From positions 1,073,767,540-1,073,831,539 of the forward strand of contig NC_056732.1 in assembly GCF_019279795.1 (NCBI RefSeq): 64,000 nucleotides of DNA, in the 5' to 3' direction. Positions 1-10,966 of this stretch are shown in pieces. The notes under the pieces were generated by a model that saw only the letters and a program-made list of their open reading frames with translations, was not told where the DNA came from and did no database searches. Origin of the DNA: Protopterus annectens. Its lineage: Eukaryota > Chordata > Ceratodontiformes > Protopteridae. The translations under genes and the position numbers were made by a program. Within the stretch, counting starts at the first letter, position 1. The number at the start of each line of letters is the position of its first letter.

Positions 1-1640
1 CCAAATAAATCCCTTAAATTCTTTATTATTATCCACAGCTTCTCTTCTGGTTGATAAAAATATGCCTGACCTGTATATAAAACTACGGGAATTAAAACAA
101 TTTTTCACTGCTTGTATTATTATCCATAGCTGTAAATAAGAGATTCCAGTTTGTCCGTGTTTACATTATCTTCTGTGTAGTCTCTTCCTACATATGCTTA
201 GCTGCCAGAACAGAATCCTTTTTTAATCCGTACACCTAAATACTTCATCTTATCATGTCTGCATAAATAATTAATGCATGAGTACATAATTTACTGTTAT
301 AACCTTTATCTTTAAGTTTATATCCCAAAAATACTTGAAACGATCTCAAACTTTTCCACAACACCAAAATGTCCTTTTCTGGATGCATCAAGTACAAAAT
401 AATATCCTCTGCAAATAAAGCCAGCTTTTGTTGATTACTATACCAATTGTATCCTTGAATTTCTGAGTCACTTTTCTTTGCCAGTGGCTGTAAGCAAATA
501 AAGGGGAAAGAAGACACCCTGCTTGTGTCCCCTCTTTAAACACAGCTTAACAGAGAAGAACCCTTCTTCCTTAAGTCTTGCTTCCAGTCCTTCATATGTC
601 CTCCTGATTACCCCTATTATTGTATCACGGAATGTTAGTGCTTCTGTTGTCCTACTCCTAAAATCCCAGCTTACTCTCTTGTATGCTTTCTGTACATCAG
701 GACCCACCAACAATGGCATCATTTTTTTACATTCTGCTTCTCTCTGGATCATCATTGTTCTAGTAAAAGTTGCCAAGTGCTTACTTTCCCTCCACAAAAC
801 CATGCTGATCTAGATTTGTCAATTTTGGCAACACCTTTGCCATTCTTTTAGCTAGTGTAGGCACAAACACTTTATAAATCATGGTTTAAAATTGAAGTAG
901 GTTTATGTTTATGTGTCGGACAGGTCTTTACCCTCTGTGGATAATACAGCCACCGCAGCTTTCTTCCAAGATGCTGATGCTTCCCCTTTTAAAATACTAT
1001 TAAACAAAACCTTCCAGACGTTTATCACTTTTTCCCTCCCATCTTCCAAGCTTCCATGGGAATACCATCTGTTTGTGGAGACTTCCCTGTAGATTGATTA
1101 TACATGACAGTTTTTATCTCATCCCATCCTGTCTTAATTAGTAGTCGTTGAGCCTCATTTTCCTCTAACATTGACGTAATAAAGTTTTCCGTAAATATTT
1201 CCATTTGTGCTTTTTCTTAGTTTCCGCATTACTTTGTATAGTACAAGTATTAATACAAATTCTGAAAAATCTCCAATACCTGTGTAGGATCTCTGTTATT
1301 CTCTTGTCATAGGATCTGTAAGTTTGGTGACGACCCTTTCTACTTTTTGTTGCCTAAGTCGGTTTGCTAAACATTTTTGTGCTCTGGACTAATCAAAATG
1401 AATTGCTTAATAGCTATATTTCTAAACTCATCCGCATTATCCAAATGCCCCCTTATTTTTCCCTTTAGTACCCTGCAGTTGCTCCTCTTCTTGTTCTGAG
1501 AATCTCTTTATTCTGCAATACTTTAACCTTTGTCATTCCTTCTAAATATTTCCTGCAACTTCTTAACCTTATCCATTTCTCTTTTATTTTTGCTTTATTA
1601 TAAACTCCTTTTTCGTGTTATCCTGCTCGCTAGCTATCTA
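1..1640 (-). pseudogene. L1-clade ORF2 reverse transcriptase remnant
   Basis: Read on the minus strand, this holds the post-endonuclease linker and RT of an L1-type ORF2, which makes cDNA by target-primed reverse transcription. Visible blocks in order are KCLANRLRQQKVERV (near 1330-1380), TGKSPQTDGIPMEAW (near 1060-1110), a palm block VGPDVQKAYKRVSWDF (near 640-700), an RQG-like block read as GHKQGVFFPL, and the catalytic box FAED at 404-415, where FADD is expected. One metal-binding Asp is therefore replaced by Glu. Frames change near 500, 800 and 1250. No apurinic endonuclease domain is visible between ORF1 and this RT, so it was probably lost by an internal deletion. Confidence 0.72.
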
Positions 1641-1729
1641 TCACTTCTGAAGAAACTTCTATCATCCCTAGTAACTCTTGAATTATTTCTTGATTAACAA
1701 GTCTTGCTGTGGAACAACAGTCGAGTTGC

Positions 1730-2284
1730 TTATTTGTACTTTCATAAAAATAATACAGTCTGTTCCTTTCACTGGTACAGCAGAAAGTCTCAGGTTTTTG
1801 TCCACTCAGTCTTCTAAATCTGCTTGAGCCGACTCGTGCTCATCCAGTCTTTTCTTCTTTTCATTTTCTGATTTTTTGCAGTTTTATCAGTTCATCTGCA
1901 TAGCTAGCTAAAGCTTCTAATTTTACAGCCTGTTGTTATTTGAGTTGATATATTCCTTCAGTGTTTCATTTATTTTAAGTACCTTTGAGTGGATTTGATT
2001 TATTTTTTCCCTGTAAATTACTGGAAGCAGTTTCATGTACCAACACTGAAACTTGAACAGTTTTTTTATTGAACTAATGCAGGGTTCTTCCCTGTCAGAG
2101 TTTGCTCTTCTCCTTTTCTTGTTGAGTTCATCTGAGGTTCGTCAGATTTTGTCTTTGTTGACATCCAGGCAATGTAATTAATAGCCAGTGACTGAATTTT
2201 ACCCAAACAGACAGTTAACATTCTCCATTTTCTAATAGTTTTTGTTTTCACAGTGGGAGAGCTGATGAGCGTGTACTTTGCCAA
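1730..2284 (-). pseudogene. L1-clade ORF1-like fragment
   Basis: The minus strand encodes a charged segment with heptad-like spacing (KVLKINETLKEYIN, then HESAQADLEDW), followed by a block similar to the L1 ORF1 motif before the RNA-recognition domain (LEDWVDKNLRLSAVP). An open stretch of 72 codons at 2066-2284 precedes it and could be the N-terminus. In L1 elements ORF1 is an RNA-binding trimeric coiled-coil chaperone. Position just upstream of ORF2 supports the call. Stops interrupt it, and the likeness is short, so the assignment is moderate. Confidence 0.45.
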
Positions 2285-2311
2285 GCACCTAAATCAGCTT
2301 GGGAGACCTGA

Positions 2312-2497
2312 ATGATGTTTGTGTTTCACTGTTGCAGTTATCACACTTGGGTTATCTGCCTGCAGGTAGCCCTCAGTCGGCCCGAATACCAGAGTCTTAG
2401 GATTTCTGCGTCGGTTGCTGTCGCTTCTTCCATGACGTCAGGTCGTCAGGGGTATAAAACAGGTAGCCGACACCATTACACTAGTCTTTCTTGCTGA
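2312..2497 (+). repeat. DIRS copy 1 left inverted terminal repeat
   Basis: This arm is the reverse complement of 7607-7795 with scattered mismatches. Shared landmarks include a CACTGTTGCAGT block near the outer end, a TGACGTCAGGTCGTCAGGGG block and a TATAAAACAGG box about 140 bp in. The TATAAAA-like box followed by about 25-30 bp could be the element's core promoter; that is inference. Confidence 0.85.
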
Positions 2498-2632
2498 GCG
2501 GGAGCCTGAAGCAGAAGCAGTTCGCAAGTGCAGGTCGGCAGCTACCTGAAATTTTCATTTTCGAGTTTGTAATCCTGAAGTCTTCTAAAGCCCAGTACCC
2601 CATTGGAGATCCTTTTTTTCTTGCTCTAACCG

Positions 2633-4430
2633 ATATCAGAAAAAGTTAACAATTGCTTGCCTGTGGAAAGCAAATACCTCACAGAGATTTTCATTCTTAC
2701 TGCGTCAGCTGTTTAGGCCCAGACCACTACGTTCATCGCTGTCAGTTTTGTGCCTTGTTTTATGCCTGAACCATTCGTCGTCGGGCTATCTTTGTGGCTA
2801 AATTCTTTCACTGTCATTCTCCATATTCGAAAATGGCTTCGATAAGCCATCTGACTACCAACCTTCTGAAAAAATGTAAAGTTAAAGACAGAGACAGACC
2901 ACATAGGTCCAAAACCGCCGCCGACGCTTCCACTAAGCTAGTCGCCAGCCCGCCAGTACTCAGGCGCCTTTGCAGGGCTTTGCTGAGACCCATTCCGGAG
3001 TCCAGTATGCAGCGAGATGCTTCTTCGACTATGGAACCTGCAGATGTCTCTACCTTGGATGGGTCCGGAGCCGCTGTGCAGGCACCGGCTTCTGAGGGTG
3101 TTTTCCAACCTACCGATGTTTGACTTAAGCCGATAACTTCTATTTTAGCTAAAACTACCGCGTTTCTAAGGCCTTGAGTACGCACTATGCCTAGAAAACC
3201 GACGACCAAAGCACATGCTCAAACTCCCATGCCACAAAAACAAATGCTTAGAATGGCTGAAGACCTTATTACCCTAATTAGGGGAAGCCAGCCTTCTCCT
3301 GCTAAAAGACAAAGATTTGAGTTTCATTCTGATTCTACAGACCAGGAGTCTGATGACTCTGGCCCTTCCGACTATCAGGACATGCCCTTATCAACTTATG
3401 AGGGTTCAGATGCAGAGGAATCCATTCCTTTTGCCTCCCCTCCAGAGGATTTTTCTTTTGGTGAAACCTTGCATACTTTGAGAGCATTTCCACTGGGAAT
3501 GCCAGAACTACCCTCAGTCCAAAAAGAGACTCAGAGAATTTTTAGATTTGCCTCAGCACAGGCCTCTAGCTATTCCCCCCATCCTGGATGCTGTAGATGA
3601 TGTTTTTATGTAATCCAGTCTTACTCCAGATACTTTAAACCCCCCTCCCGGCCCCTAGGAAACCTGACAGGTACTACAGAGTACCTGATTTCCACAATTT
3701 TCTCTTCAAGAATCCTACTGCAGATCCAGAGACCATTTCCCCGGGACCTAAAGGTATTAAGGCTACTACAGCCAAAAATCCTACCCCTTCAGACAGGGAT
3801 TCCAGAGTTTTAGACAGATGGGGTAAGAAGGTATATACCTCGGCAACTCTTACCATCAGGAGATTGAATTGCCAGTTTCACATGTTGAAGTACCAGCAGC
3901 ATATTATGGAGCTAATTAAACAAAAAATGGTGTTACTTCCAGATTGTGCAGAAAATAAAGATTTACAAGAGCTAATGCATTCTGCAAACCAAGTTAATAA
4001 GCATACTTTGTAGTGTGGCTTCGATGCCCTAGAAGCATCTTGCAGGGCTGCAGTCACTGGGTCTACACTGAGAAGGGCATGCTTGGCTGAAGGAACAAAC
4101 CTTGTCAGATCATGTCAAATCCAAATTACTAGATGCTACTTTAAATAAGGACTGTGTATTTGGCACCAAAGCAGAAGAGGTTCTTAAAAAGATGGAAGAA
4201 AAAGCAAAATCTATGCAAACTGTTAAATAATTCTTACACGTGCAACCACCTAGATTCAATAGGCATTGGCCTTCTAAAAGCTGGTCCTTTCCAGCACCTT
4301 CCAGGCCTTCTAAGACCAAACCCAGGGGAAACAGGCCACCCAGACTACAGTCTCCAGGTATGCAGAGATCTAAACAATGGAGAGAGCCCACCTCTAAAAC
4401 AGGGAGTGGTAAGCCGCCCCCTTATGGAAA
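2633..4430 (+). pseudogene. DIRS gag-like protein, copy 1 (broken)
   Basis: Homologous to the gag of the copy at 34865-36643. The start codon there (ATG) is ATA here at 2633-2635, and the first cysteine of the N-terminal finger region is disturbed. The best preserved stretch is 3187-3600, starting with MAEDLITLIRGS at about 3253 and followed by an acidic Ser/Glu-rich segment (SDAEESIPFASPPEDFSFGETLHT). Later pieces (3700-4230) match the helical capsid-like part, and 4240-4430 is a basic, Pro/Arg-rich tail. At least three frameshifts and several stops break the frame. Structural role in particle formation is inferred from position. Confidence 0.75.
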
Positions 4431-6310
4431 AAGTTCACGACGACTCGTCAATTATTCAGCCCAGCCCTGCCCAATTACTTGTGCCCCTAGGAGGAAAGCT
4501 CGCCCTTCATGCAAAAAACTGGATGTCTATTACTCAGGACAGATGGGTCCTAAACACTGTATCCCAGGGATACAGATTCTACTTCCATACACTGCCAACC
4601 CCAAGTGGGTTTCCAGACCTACCTCCAAACCAGTGGGCAGAGGCTCAAAAGCAAGTACTTTCCCTGCTCAATATCAGAGCTATTAAACCTGTTCCAGTAG
4701 AACAAAGAGGGCAGGGTTTCTAATCCACCCAGTCCTAGATCTATCAACTCTCAACACCTTTCTGGTGGTCCCAAAATTCAAGATGCTCACCCTGCAACAG
4801 CTTCTCCCTTTGCTAGCCAAGGATGCCTGGTTAGTCACTCTAGACTTAAAAGAAGTTTATCTGCACATCTCCATAGGGGAGTTGTGCAGAAAAGTTCTAC
4901 GCTTCAGGGCAGGCTGTGTGCACTATCAGTTCTCTGCACTTCCCTTTGGCTTATCTACCACGTCCAGAGTATTCACAAAGTGCCTGGCCCCAGCCATTGC
5001 ATACTGCAGGCAGAGAAATATCCAAATTTTCCCATACTTGGATGACTGCCTGATCCAGGCAGACAGTCAGGAATTGTTACTTCAGCACCTGGCTTTTGTA
5101 AAAAGCCTTCTCATGTCCATGGGGTACACCATCAACAAAAATAAATCACAACAGGTGCCCAGTCAAAAGACTTGAATTCCTGCGAGCAAGCTTGGGCACA
5201 ACTTCCCAGATGGCATTTCTAACTTCAGAAAAGCAGGTCTAGCTGACAAACTACTTCAAACAACTGGCCACCAGAACCCAGCTGTCTGCAAGAAAAAATA
5301 TTACAAGCCCTAGGGTTCATGGCCTCATGTTCTGCTAATTCCATATGCAAGACTGCATATGAGGAAACTTCAGTGGTACTTAAAAAGTCTTTGGTGCCAA
5401 CATTCTCAGGACCTGGAAACAGTGATTCCAGTCATACCTTGTTTAAGGGGAGAGTTCTTTTGGTGGGCAGAAGCATGCAACCACAACAAGGGACTGCTTT
5501 TCACTCAACCCCTCGCCGCCCAAATCCTGACAACAGATGCATCAGACTATGCATGGGGGGGCTCACATGGTAGGCAAATGCATTCAGGGCCACTGGAGCC
5601 CAGCCCAGATTCTCCTGCAAATCAATCAAAAAGAGATGCTAGCTGTACAGAATGCTCTGTCAGCCTTCAAATACCTAATCTTTCCAGGACAACTGCTTAT
5701 AAAAATAGACAACACCACAGTTATGTGGTATATAAACAAGCAGGGGGGAACTCATTCTTACCCACTCTGCAGGTTAGCCATGATCCTGTGGAACACAGCC
5801 TTGAGCAACCAAGTGCATCTACAAGCTCAATTCCTGCCAGGCAAACAGAATTCACTGGCAGACGACTTGAGCAGAAATCTTCTAGACCCACACGAGTGGA
5901 AATTGGAGCCCAACACCTTCAACCTTCTGATCCAGAGGTGGGGGACACCGGAGGTGGACCTATTTGCCTCCCCTGAGAACCACCAGTTGAGAAAATTCTG
6001 CACCAGCAACCCTCACAGCAGGACCTGGAAGGTGGATGCCCTAGCCTTTCAATGGGAAAACCCCTCAATTTATGCCTTTCCCCCTCCGCTCAAAAGTATT
6101 ACTCAGGATAAAGCAGGACAGGCCAAGGGCAATTCTTATTGCCCCAGACTGGCCACGCCAGCACTGGTACCCACTCTTGCCCAGTCTGACAGCAGTGCCA
6201 CCCTGGCACCTTCACCAGTTTCCTACCCCGCTGTCCCAGCAGGAGGGACAGATTTTGCATCCACAGTTGCAATCCCTAAAACTTGTAGCCTGGCTTATCC
6301 CTTGAATTCA
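4430..6310 (+). pseudogene. DIRS pol: reverse transcriptase, RNase H, MT-like domain (copy 1)
   Basis: The RT begins near 4430-4720, shifts frame, and continues at 4765 with VPKFKMLTLQQLLPLL. The palm motif LDLKEVYLH, the ALPFGLSTTSRVFTK block and the intact catalytic box YLDD (5035-5046) follow. RNase H begins with LTTDASDYAWGG near 5530, crosses a one-base frameshift in the G-run 5551-5557, and continues through QKEMLAVQNAL, DNTTVMWYINKQGG and FLPGKQNSLADDLSR. The MT-like domain starts with WGTPEVDLFASPENHQLRKF (near 5940) and includes a DALAFQWENP block and YAFPP. Catalytic residues are kept but reading is interrupted. Confidence 0.85.
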
Positions 6311-7309
6311 CCACCAACTCTCAGCAAACAGTTGCTGGATGTTATTCTTGAAGCCAGAAGGCCTAGTACTAGGAAATCCTATGCTGAAAAGTGGAAAGGA
6401 TGCTGTTCTTGGAATCACTCTCAAGGGAAGGACACAGCACTGCCCACCTTACCTGTGATACTGGCTTACCTAGCAGAGCTACTTCACAGAGGCCTATCTT
6501 TTCCTCCATTAAGATTCATGCCTCTGCCATCTCAGCTCATTATAATACTGAGCAACCTGTTTATTCTCACCCTGTCATCAGACAGTTCCTGATAGGGTCT
6601 AACAACTTAAGACCTCTAGGAGAGCTCCCACCCTGGCCTGGGACCTTAACTTTGTACTGGAAAAGCTCATGCTTCCACCTTTTGAACCTGCAGCTTCAGC
6701 AGAGTTAAAATTCCTCTCTTGGAAAACTGCCTTGCTTTTAGACATAACTTCAGCAAGAAGAGTGTCTGAGTTACAGGCACTAATGGCTGTGGAACCCTTT
6801 ATCTTTTTCCATACTGACAGGTTTTCCCTCAGGACTAACCCGTCCTTTATGCCTAAGGTGGTATCCAGTGTGGCTCTAAACCCATCCATCCATTTGCCAA
6901 CCTTCTGAGTAAAGGAGAAAGGATCATGCACTCCTTGGATGTGCACAGACAGCTCAGGTTCTTCTTTGACAGGACTAAGCCTTTCAGAAAGTCTGACCAG
7001 CTGCTAGTCAGCTTTGCTACAGGGGCAGAGGGTAAGGCCATTTCAAAGCAAACTATTTCCAAATGGATAGCACACTGCATCCATTTCTGCTACACGTACC
7101 ATGGAAAACCTACCCCACAGGGGATCAGGCCACATTCAACTAGGGTGACTTCTACCTCTACAGCATTTCTCAGGGGAGTTCCCTACCAGGAACATTCTGG
7201 AAGTTGCAACCTGGAGTTCTGTTCACACCTTCACCAAGCATTACCACTTAACCAATCTTTTCTAAATCCAGAGCTGGATTTGCTACAGCAGTCTTGCAAG
7301 GCCTACTAG
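6310..7309 (+). pseudogene. DIRS tyrosine recombinase (copy 1), frameshifted
   Basis: Tyrosine recombinases join the circular cDNA to the target without a target-site duplication. The N-terminal part reads LLDVILEARRPSTRKSYAEK (near 6330). The frame then changes near 6500 (SIKIHASAISAHYNTE), near 6669 and again near 6910. The Box I arginine lies in SARRVSELQAL (near 6750). Box II reads HSTR (near 7130), followed by TSTAFLRG. The last block (VHTFTKHYY in copy 2) is out of frame here, so the nucleophile tyrosine is not in one open frame with the other catalytic residues. Confidence 0.82.
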
Positions 7310-7349
7310 CCAGCCCTAACACTTCTTGACTGCCTCCACCTTTCCTCCG

Positions 7350-7462
7350 CTTTGGGAATCAACCCAAGTGTGATGATTGCAGTAGTGAAAGACGAAGAAC
7401 GTACAGTTGTGTACATTTACCATAAATGTAGATGTTCAAGTGGTATTCACTGTTGCAGTCCT
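7350..7462 (+). repeat. DIRS copy 1 internal complementary region
   Basis: The first half (caacccaagtgtgatgat and following) is the reverse complement of the outer end of the left terminal repeat. The second half (from the gtacattta block on) is the reverse complement of the right terminus near 7790-7825. A segment complementary to both element ends is the DIRS1 internal complementary region, proposed to template the junction of the rolling-circle intermediate. A polypyrimidine spacer of about 120 bp follows before the right repeat. Confidence 0.8.
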
Positions 7463-7606
7463 GGTTTCTCTCCCTCCAGTCCCCTGTCTTTCTCTATCTT
7501 TCTACCTCTTCTCTCTATGGCCATTCCTAATGGCATTGGTATTTACTTTTTACTGGTGGTGTTCCCCACCATATACTAGCTTCCTATATGGGGTTTCATG
7601 ACATTT

Positions 7607-7795
7607 GGGGCAAGAAAAGCTGATGTAATGGCATTGGCTGCCTGTTTTATACCCCTGACGACCTGACGTCATGGAAGAAGCGACAGCAACCGACACAGAA
7701 ATCCTAAGGCTCTGGTATTCAGGCCGACTAAGGGCTACCTGCAGGCAGATAACCCAAGTATGATGACTGCAACAGTGAATATACCCGAACATCTA
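7607..7795 (-). repeat. DIRS copy 1 right inverted terminal repeat
   Basis: Reverse complement of 2312-2497, including the TATAAAAC-type box and the CCTGACGACCTGACGTCA block. It continues outward into a short extension (gaacatctacatttatagta and onward to about 7830) that matches the internal complementary region but not the left repeat, as in DIRS1. Confidence 0.85.
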
Positions 7796-8114
7796 CATTT
7801 ATAGTAAGTGTACACAACTGCACGTTTCCTCACCAAAAAGATCTCAAGTCACACCACCTATAGCTGCTGTGATAGACTAAAGCCCTGTCCCTCTATTGAG
7901 TGTCATACAATCTAGTGGTGATTTCTGCTAGCTCCATGTATTACAAATGACCCAGCACTCTTTGAACTCCTTCATCTAAATATAACCAGTAGTAAAGCAA
8001 ACACCTCTAGAGAACTAAACCTATACTACCACATTAACAACTCCACATGTTATGACCAATGCCTAAACTACCAGTTTCTTATATGGACTGCCCTTACCTC
8101 TCAAGCAGAAAACT

Positions 8115-8290
8115 TCAGTAGTAGAATTAAAAATCAGTCTGGATGACTGGATGGGTGATCATAAATGTTCACCGGGGATATGTGGAGAAAGTCTGCTTAA
8201 TTGCTAGTGTCCCACTTTACTGGGCAATGTGGCTGAGCTTCTTGATGGCCTTCTTTGACTGTATGCTTAGTAAAAACCTATGACTAAGCA
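8115..8290 (+). repeat. SINE-like dispersed repeat, copy A
   Basis: Matches 44345-44515 in two blocks: one around ctggatgggtgatca and ggatatg, and one around gagcttcttgatggc followed by a ctgta-type block. The end carries an acctatga motif like other SINE and CR1 tails in this window. No pol III box is clear. Family unknown; repeat status comes from the second copy. Confidence 0.5.
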
Positions 8291-8326
8291 AACTCCTTGA
8301 CCTGACAGTATATTGAGATCCCTACC

Positions 8327-8332
<6 letters not shown>

Positions 8333-8386
<54 letters not shown>
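8333..8386. repeat. (AC)n microsatellite
   Basis: About 27 uninterrupted AC units. Translations across it are low-complexity Thr-His or Cys-Val runs with no coding meaning. Confidence 0.97.
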
Positions 8387-8388
<2 letters not shown>

Positions 8389-8640
8389 CACTCACCACTC
8401 CTATACAAAGACCTGTGTAATCTACTCCAAGATCATACTTGGCTTGCATTGGAGTAAATACAACAAGGGACACAGATTCACAAGCACCCATCTCTCTTAA
8501 CCTTCACACAGCTTGCACTCACCTTCCATAATTACACAATACACATCATATCTCCTTACCTGTACACACTGATAAATGCAAACACAGTTGCATACCCCAA
8601 GCTTCCACCATGCATACATACGCACACAATTACCACTTGG

Positions 8641-8688
<48 letters not shown>
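8641..8688. repeat. (AC)n microsatellite
   Basis: A second run of about 22 AC units, 255 bp beyond the first, in an AC-rich stretch of otherwise unique sequence. Confidence 0.97.
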
Positions 8689-8689
<1 letters not shown>

Positions 8690-10086
8690 ATGTGCATCTC
8701 TATCATTCAACTGCTCACAGACAAAATATGCACACACCACAACCATCAGACCATGCTCTATACAGCCTACCTTTCAAGCCCTAAAACATAGTGTAAACCC
8801 ACTGATCAGCATGCTCATACAGGCATGCAAATCCAGCATCTGTTTTATTAATTAACAAGCAGTTATTACATAAGACAGATCCTGTATTTGTACATATTCT
8901 GCATTGACAAGCCATCACTTGACCACTAGGGCAGTGATGGCAAGGACCATAACCTCATTTGGGATTTGTTTTCATGTCTCTCTTTTATAATTATATGATT
9001 CTATACCATGCATACAATAGAAGTTTTTTTTGGTAATCCATCTATGGTTTCTGTTGCTAGTACCAGCAGGGCCACATCGCTCACCTTAGTTGGTGCAATC
9101 CGTACTCCTATTTCTGATATTTCTTGTCATTCTCTTCCACTACGTGCCAACTACTGTTTAGTTGACTACCCTCATCTCTTTTCTCATTTAAATTCAAAGT
9201 TTTTCACTACTCTAGGCACAGGATCTCCCAAGGCTTTCACTTTCATTAACTGTTGCGCATATTACCTGAATCATTTTCGCAATCCTGAAATTTAGTTTCA
9301 GTATGCTTGAGTGAATCTGAAAACTTTTTTTTTTTTTTGGAGAAGCTGGACTGATTTTAAAGAGGGTGGCCTTATCCTTCTAAACTGTGTTATTGAAAAT
9401 TGTTTGTTTCACTATCTTTATCCTGTTAAACTTAGTTATTGAGCGTCATCTGTTTCAGGATATAAGCAACAGAGTCAATAATAGGAGCTTTTTTCCAGTG
9501 TGCATGACCCAGAATGCTGGGAATATTTCTTCTTCCTAATTGGACTAATTGTTTAGAATGCTGTGGCAGTATCCATTTTAGATATGCTAGTCCACAAGCC
9601 TCAGATTGTCGAATGTCTATCAGTTTGTCAGATTATACTTTCTCTGTCAGTAGCTTTCACCAATGCTGTTCAGAGGAGTTGGCAGTTCATAAGTTTAAGG
9701 CTAGCTGCCCTTGTGGGATATTTCTCAAAAACACAGATGCCATAATTAATGACTTTTACATTGTTCACACACTATATAAATTAATCTTTGTCAGGGTGAG
9801 GTTTGTTTTAGCTATGTTACTCCATTATGTCCATAAGGATGCTACTGAATCTAAGTGTTGTAAAATACCTCTCGACTGAAGATTAGTGCTTAACGAGTTC
9901 TAAGAAATAAGATTGCCCTTAAATAGATCTGATGCCTAAAGCAGGTTGCAGGTGTTTAGAAGTTGGCACATTCCTAAAGTAGGTGCTAGGGTTACTGAAG
10001 AAATATAAACACTGAAATTAATGTTTTGGGGGAAAAACTCCTTACTAGAGTGCTATTAAACTGCAGCTGGGATAACTGAGCCAGCT
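8690..10086. other. No recognisable feature
   Basis: I find no convincing ORF, RNA gene or repeat here apart from a T-run near 9326-9340. Short open stretches at 9008-9295 and 9514-9879 resemble no family I know and have no supporting splice or codon signals. Confidence 0.5.
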
Positions 10087-10390
10087 ATGAGTCACTGTTT
10101 AACTAGTAAAATGCACTACATTTTAGAAAGAAGGGAGGTTCGAAGTCTCATAGATTCTGGAAGCATTGTTTCTGTTGTCAAGCATTCCTTGGTGTATAAA
10201 CATAAGATCAGTAGTAACATTAAAGTGAGGGTAATATATTTTCATGATGACAGAAAACAGCATCTTCTTACGAGTGGTGAAATTCCAAACATTTTTTTCT
10301 GAAACTGTTGCACCCTATGGCTGTAAGTCCTGATTTAAGCTTTGATGTGATATTCTAAAAACATTTTACCCATTTTAAACTACTCTGGAA
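10087..10390 (+). pseudogene. Ty3/gypsy-type aspartic protease fragment
   Basis: The translation has the retropepsin core LIDSGSIVSVV (near 10150-10190), preceded by REVRS and followed by a beta-rich segment (KVRVIYFHDDRKQHLLTSG). After one frameshift near 10300 the sequence reads VSPDLSFDVIF, similar to the gypsy protease tail with its hydrophobic-hydrophobic-Gly-Arg-Asp ending. The catalytic DSG triad is kept. No gag or RT adjoins it, so it is an isolated fragment. In an intact element this protease would process the Gag-Pol polyprotein. A cellular retropepsin-like gene is less likely because the frame breaks after about 70 codons. Confidence 0.6.
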
Positions 10391-10624
10391 AATGTGGGAG
10401 GAGAATCCATTCACACGATGTGGCAATCTGATGCACTTAACAAGAGAGAGAGCAGAAGTTTGATGCATCCATTTAGTGTAAGAATGGGGTGGGGGTACAG
10501 CAAGGCAGTGCAGTTGAACAGAGTTTCAGACTCAAAACTAGGAGAAAGGAGTTGGCATAGAAAGTGCAAAAGGAGCCTATATATATATATATGGTTATGT
10601 TTAGTGAAAAAATATCCTGTTATC

Positions 10625-10800
10625 AGGAGCAGCACAAACTGTCTGGCATTTAGCACAGAGGACTAAATCTGTGAGCTTTTAATTTGCTGCTTTCTGTTCC
10701 AAGGGGTAGATGGTTTGATTCCTTCCACATTCTTTCACCTACTGTGTGTCTGAGCAAGTGACTTAGAGTGCCCTCAGATTGCCCCTTAAAAGGGATAGTT
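10625..10800 (+). repeat. Possible tRNA-derived SINE fragment
   Basis: A B-box-like GGTTTGATTCC lies at about 10711, some 70 bp after an A-box-like stretch, and a hairpin (cacaga with tctgtg) lies between. It ends near the TA microsatellite. Only one weak set of boxes supports this. Confidence 0.3.
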
Positions 10801-10811
10801 TGGCAACAAAT

Positions 10812-10813
<2 letters not shown>

Positions 10814-10873
<60 letters not shown>
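10814..10873. repeat. (TA)n microsatellite
   Basis: About 30 uninterrupted TA units, directly beside the first copy of the direct repeat that begins at 10874. Confidence 0.97.
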
Positions 10874-10875
<2 letters not shown>

Positions 10876-10966
10876 TACTGTTCCCTAAAATTTCAATAAT
10901 AAACCTTCTTGATTTAATTTAATAAACTGCAGTTACTGATATTTTTTCTGCACTACTCACTTCTTT
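10874..10966 (+). repeat. Direct repeat, upstream copy (L2 5' region?)
   Basis: About 93 bp nearly identical to 12623-12716, including the shared core tcaataataaaccttcttg. The spacing is 1.75 kb. Possible readings are two tandem 5'-UTR units of the following L2-type element or two nested 5' ends. Confidence 0.75.

Larger units (their letters stand above)
1..2300 (-). mobile_element. L1-clade LINE, degraded, cut by window start
   Basis: Minus-strand translation gives pieces of a non-LTR retrotransposon of the L1 clade. ORF1-like coiled-coil sequence lies at about 1730-2284 and ORF2 reverse transcriptase at about 1-1640. The RT segment includes a block reading LVGPDVQKAYKRVSWDF and an active-site block reading FAEDIILYL. 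The 3' end lies beyond the window start. DIRS copy 1 begins immediately next to the 5' side. Many stops and frameshifts show a dead copy. The L1 assignment rests on the RT block order and wording; a Tx1-like subgroup is possible. Confidence 0.75.
2305..7830 (+). mobile_element. DIRS-like tyrosine-recombinase retrotransposon, copy 1
   Basis: A 5.5 kb element bounded by inverted, not direct, terminal repeats. In order it has gag, RT, RNase H, a DIRS methyltransferase-like domain and a tyrosine recombinase, then an internal complementary region before the right repeat. This is the DIRS1 layout, in which the linear cDNA circularises through the internal complementary region and integrates by recombinase rather than integrase. 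Frameshifts (for example at the G-run 5551-5557) and a lost gag start make it non-autonomous now. It sits beside the L1-clade remnant. Homologous throughout to the copy at 34.5-40.06 kb on the same strand. Confidence 0.9.

Noticed and set aside
2457..2465. TATA box as a host gene promoter
   Set aside because: It lies in the DIRS terminal repeat and recurs in inverted form at the other end, so it is an element feature.
8333..8688. CRISPR-like spacing of repeats
   Set aside because: Two AC microsatellites 255 bp apart; no repeat-spacer pattern, and the genome is vertebrate.
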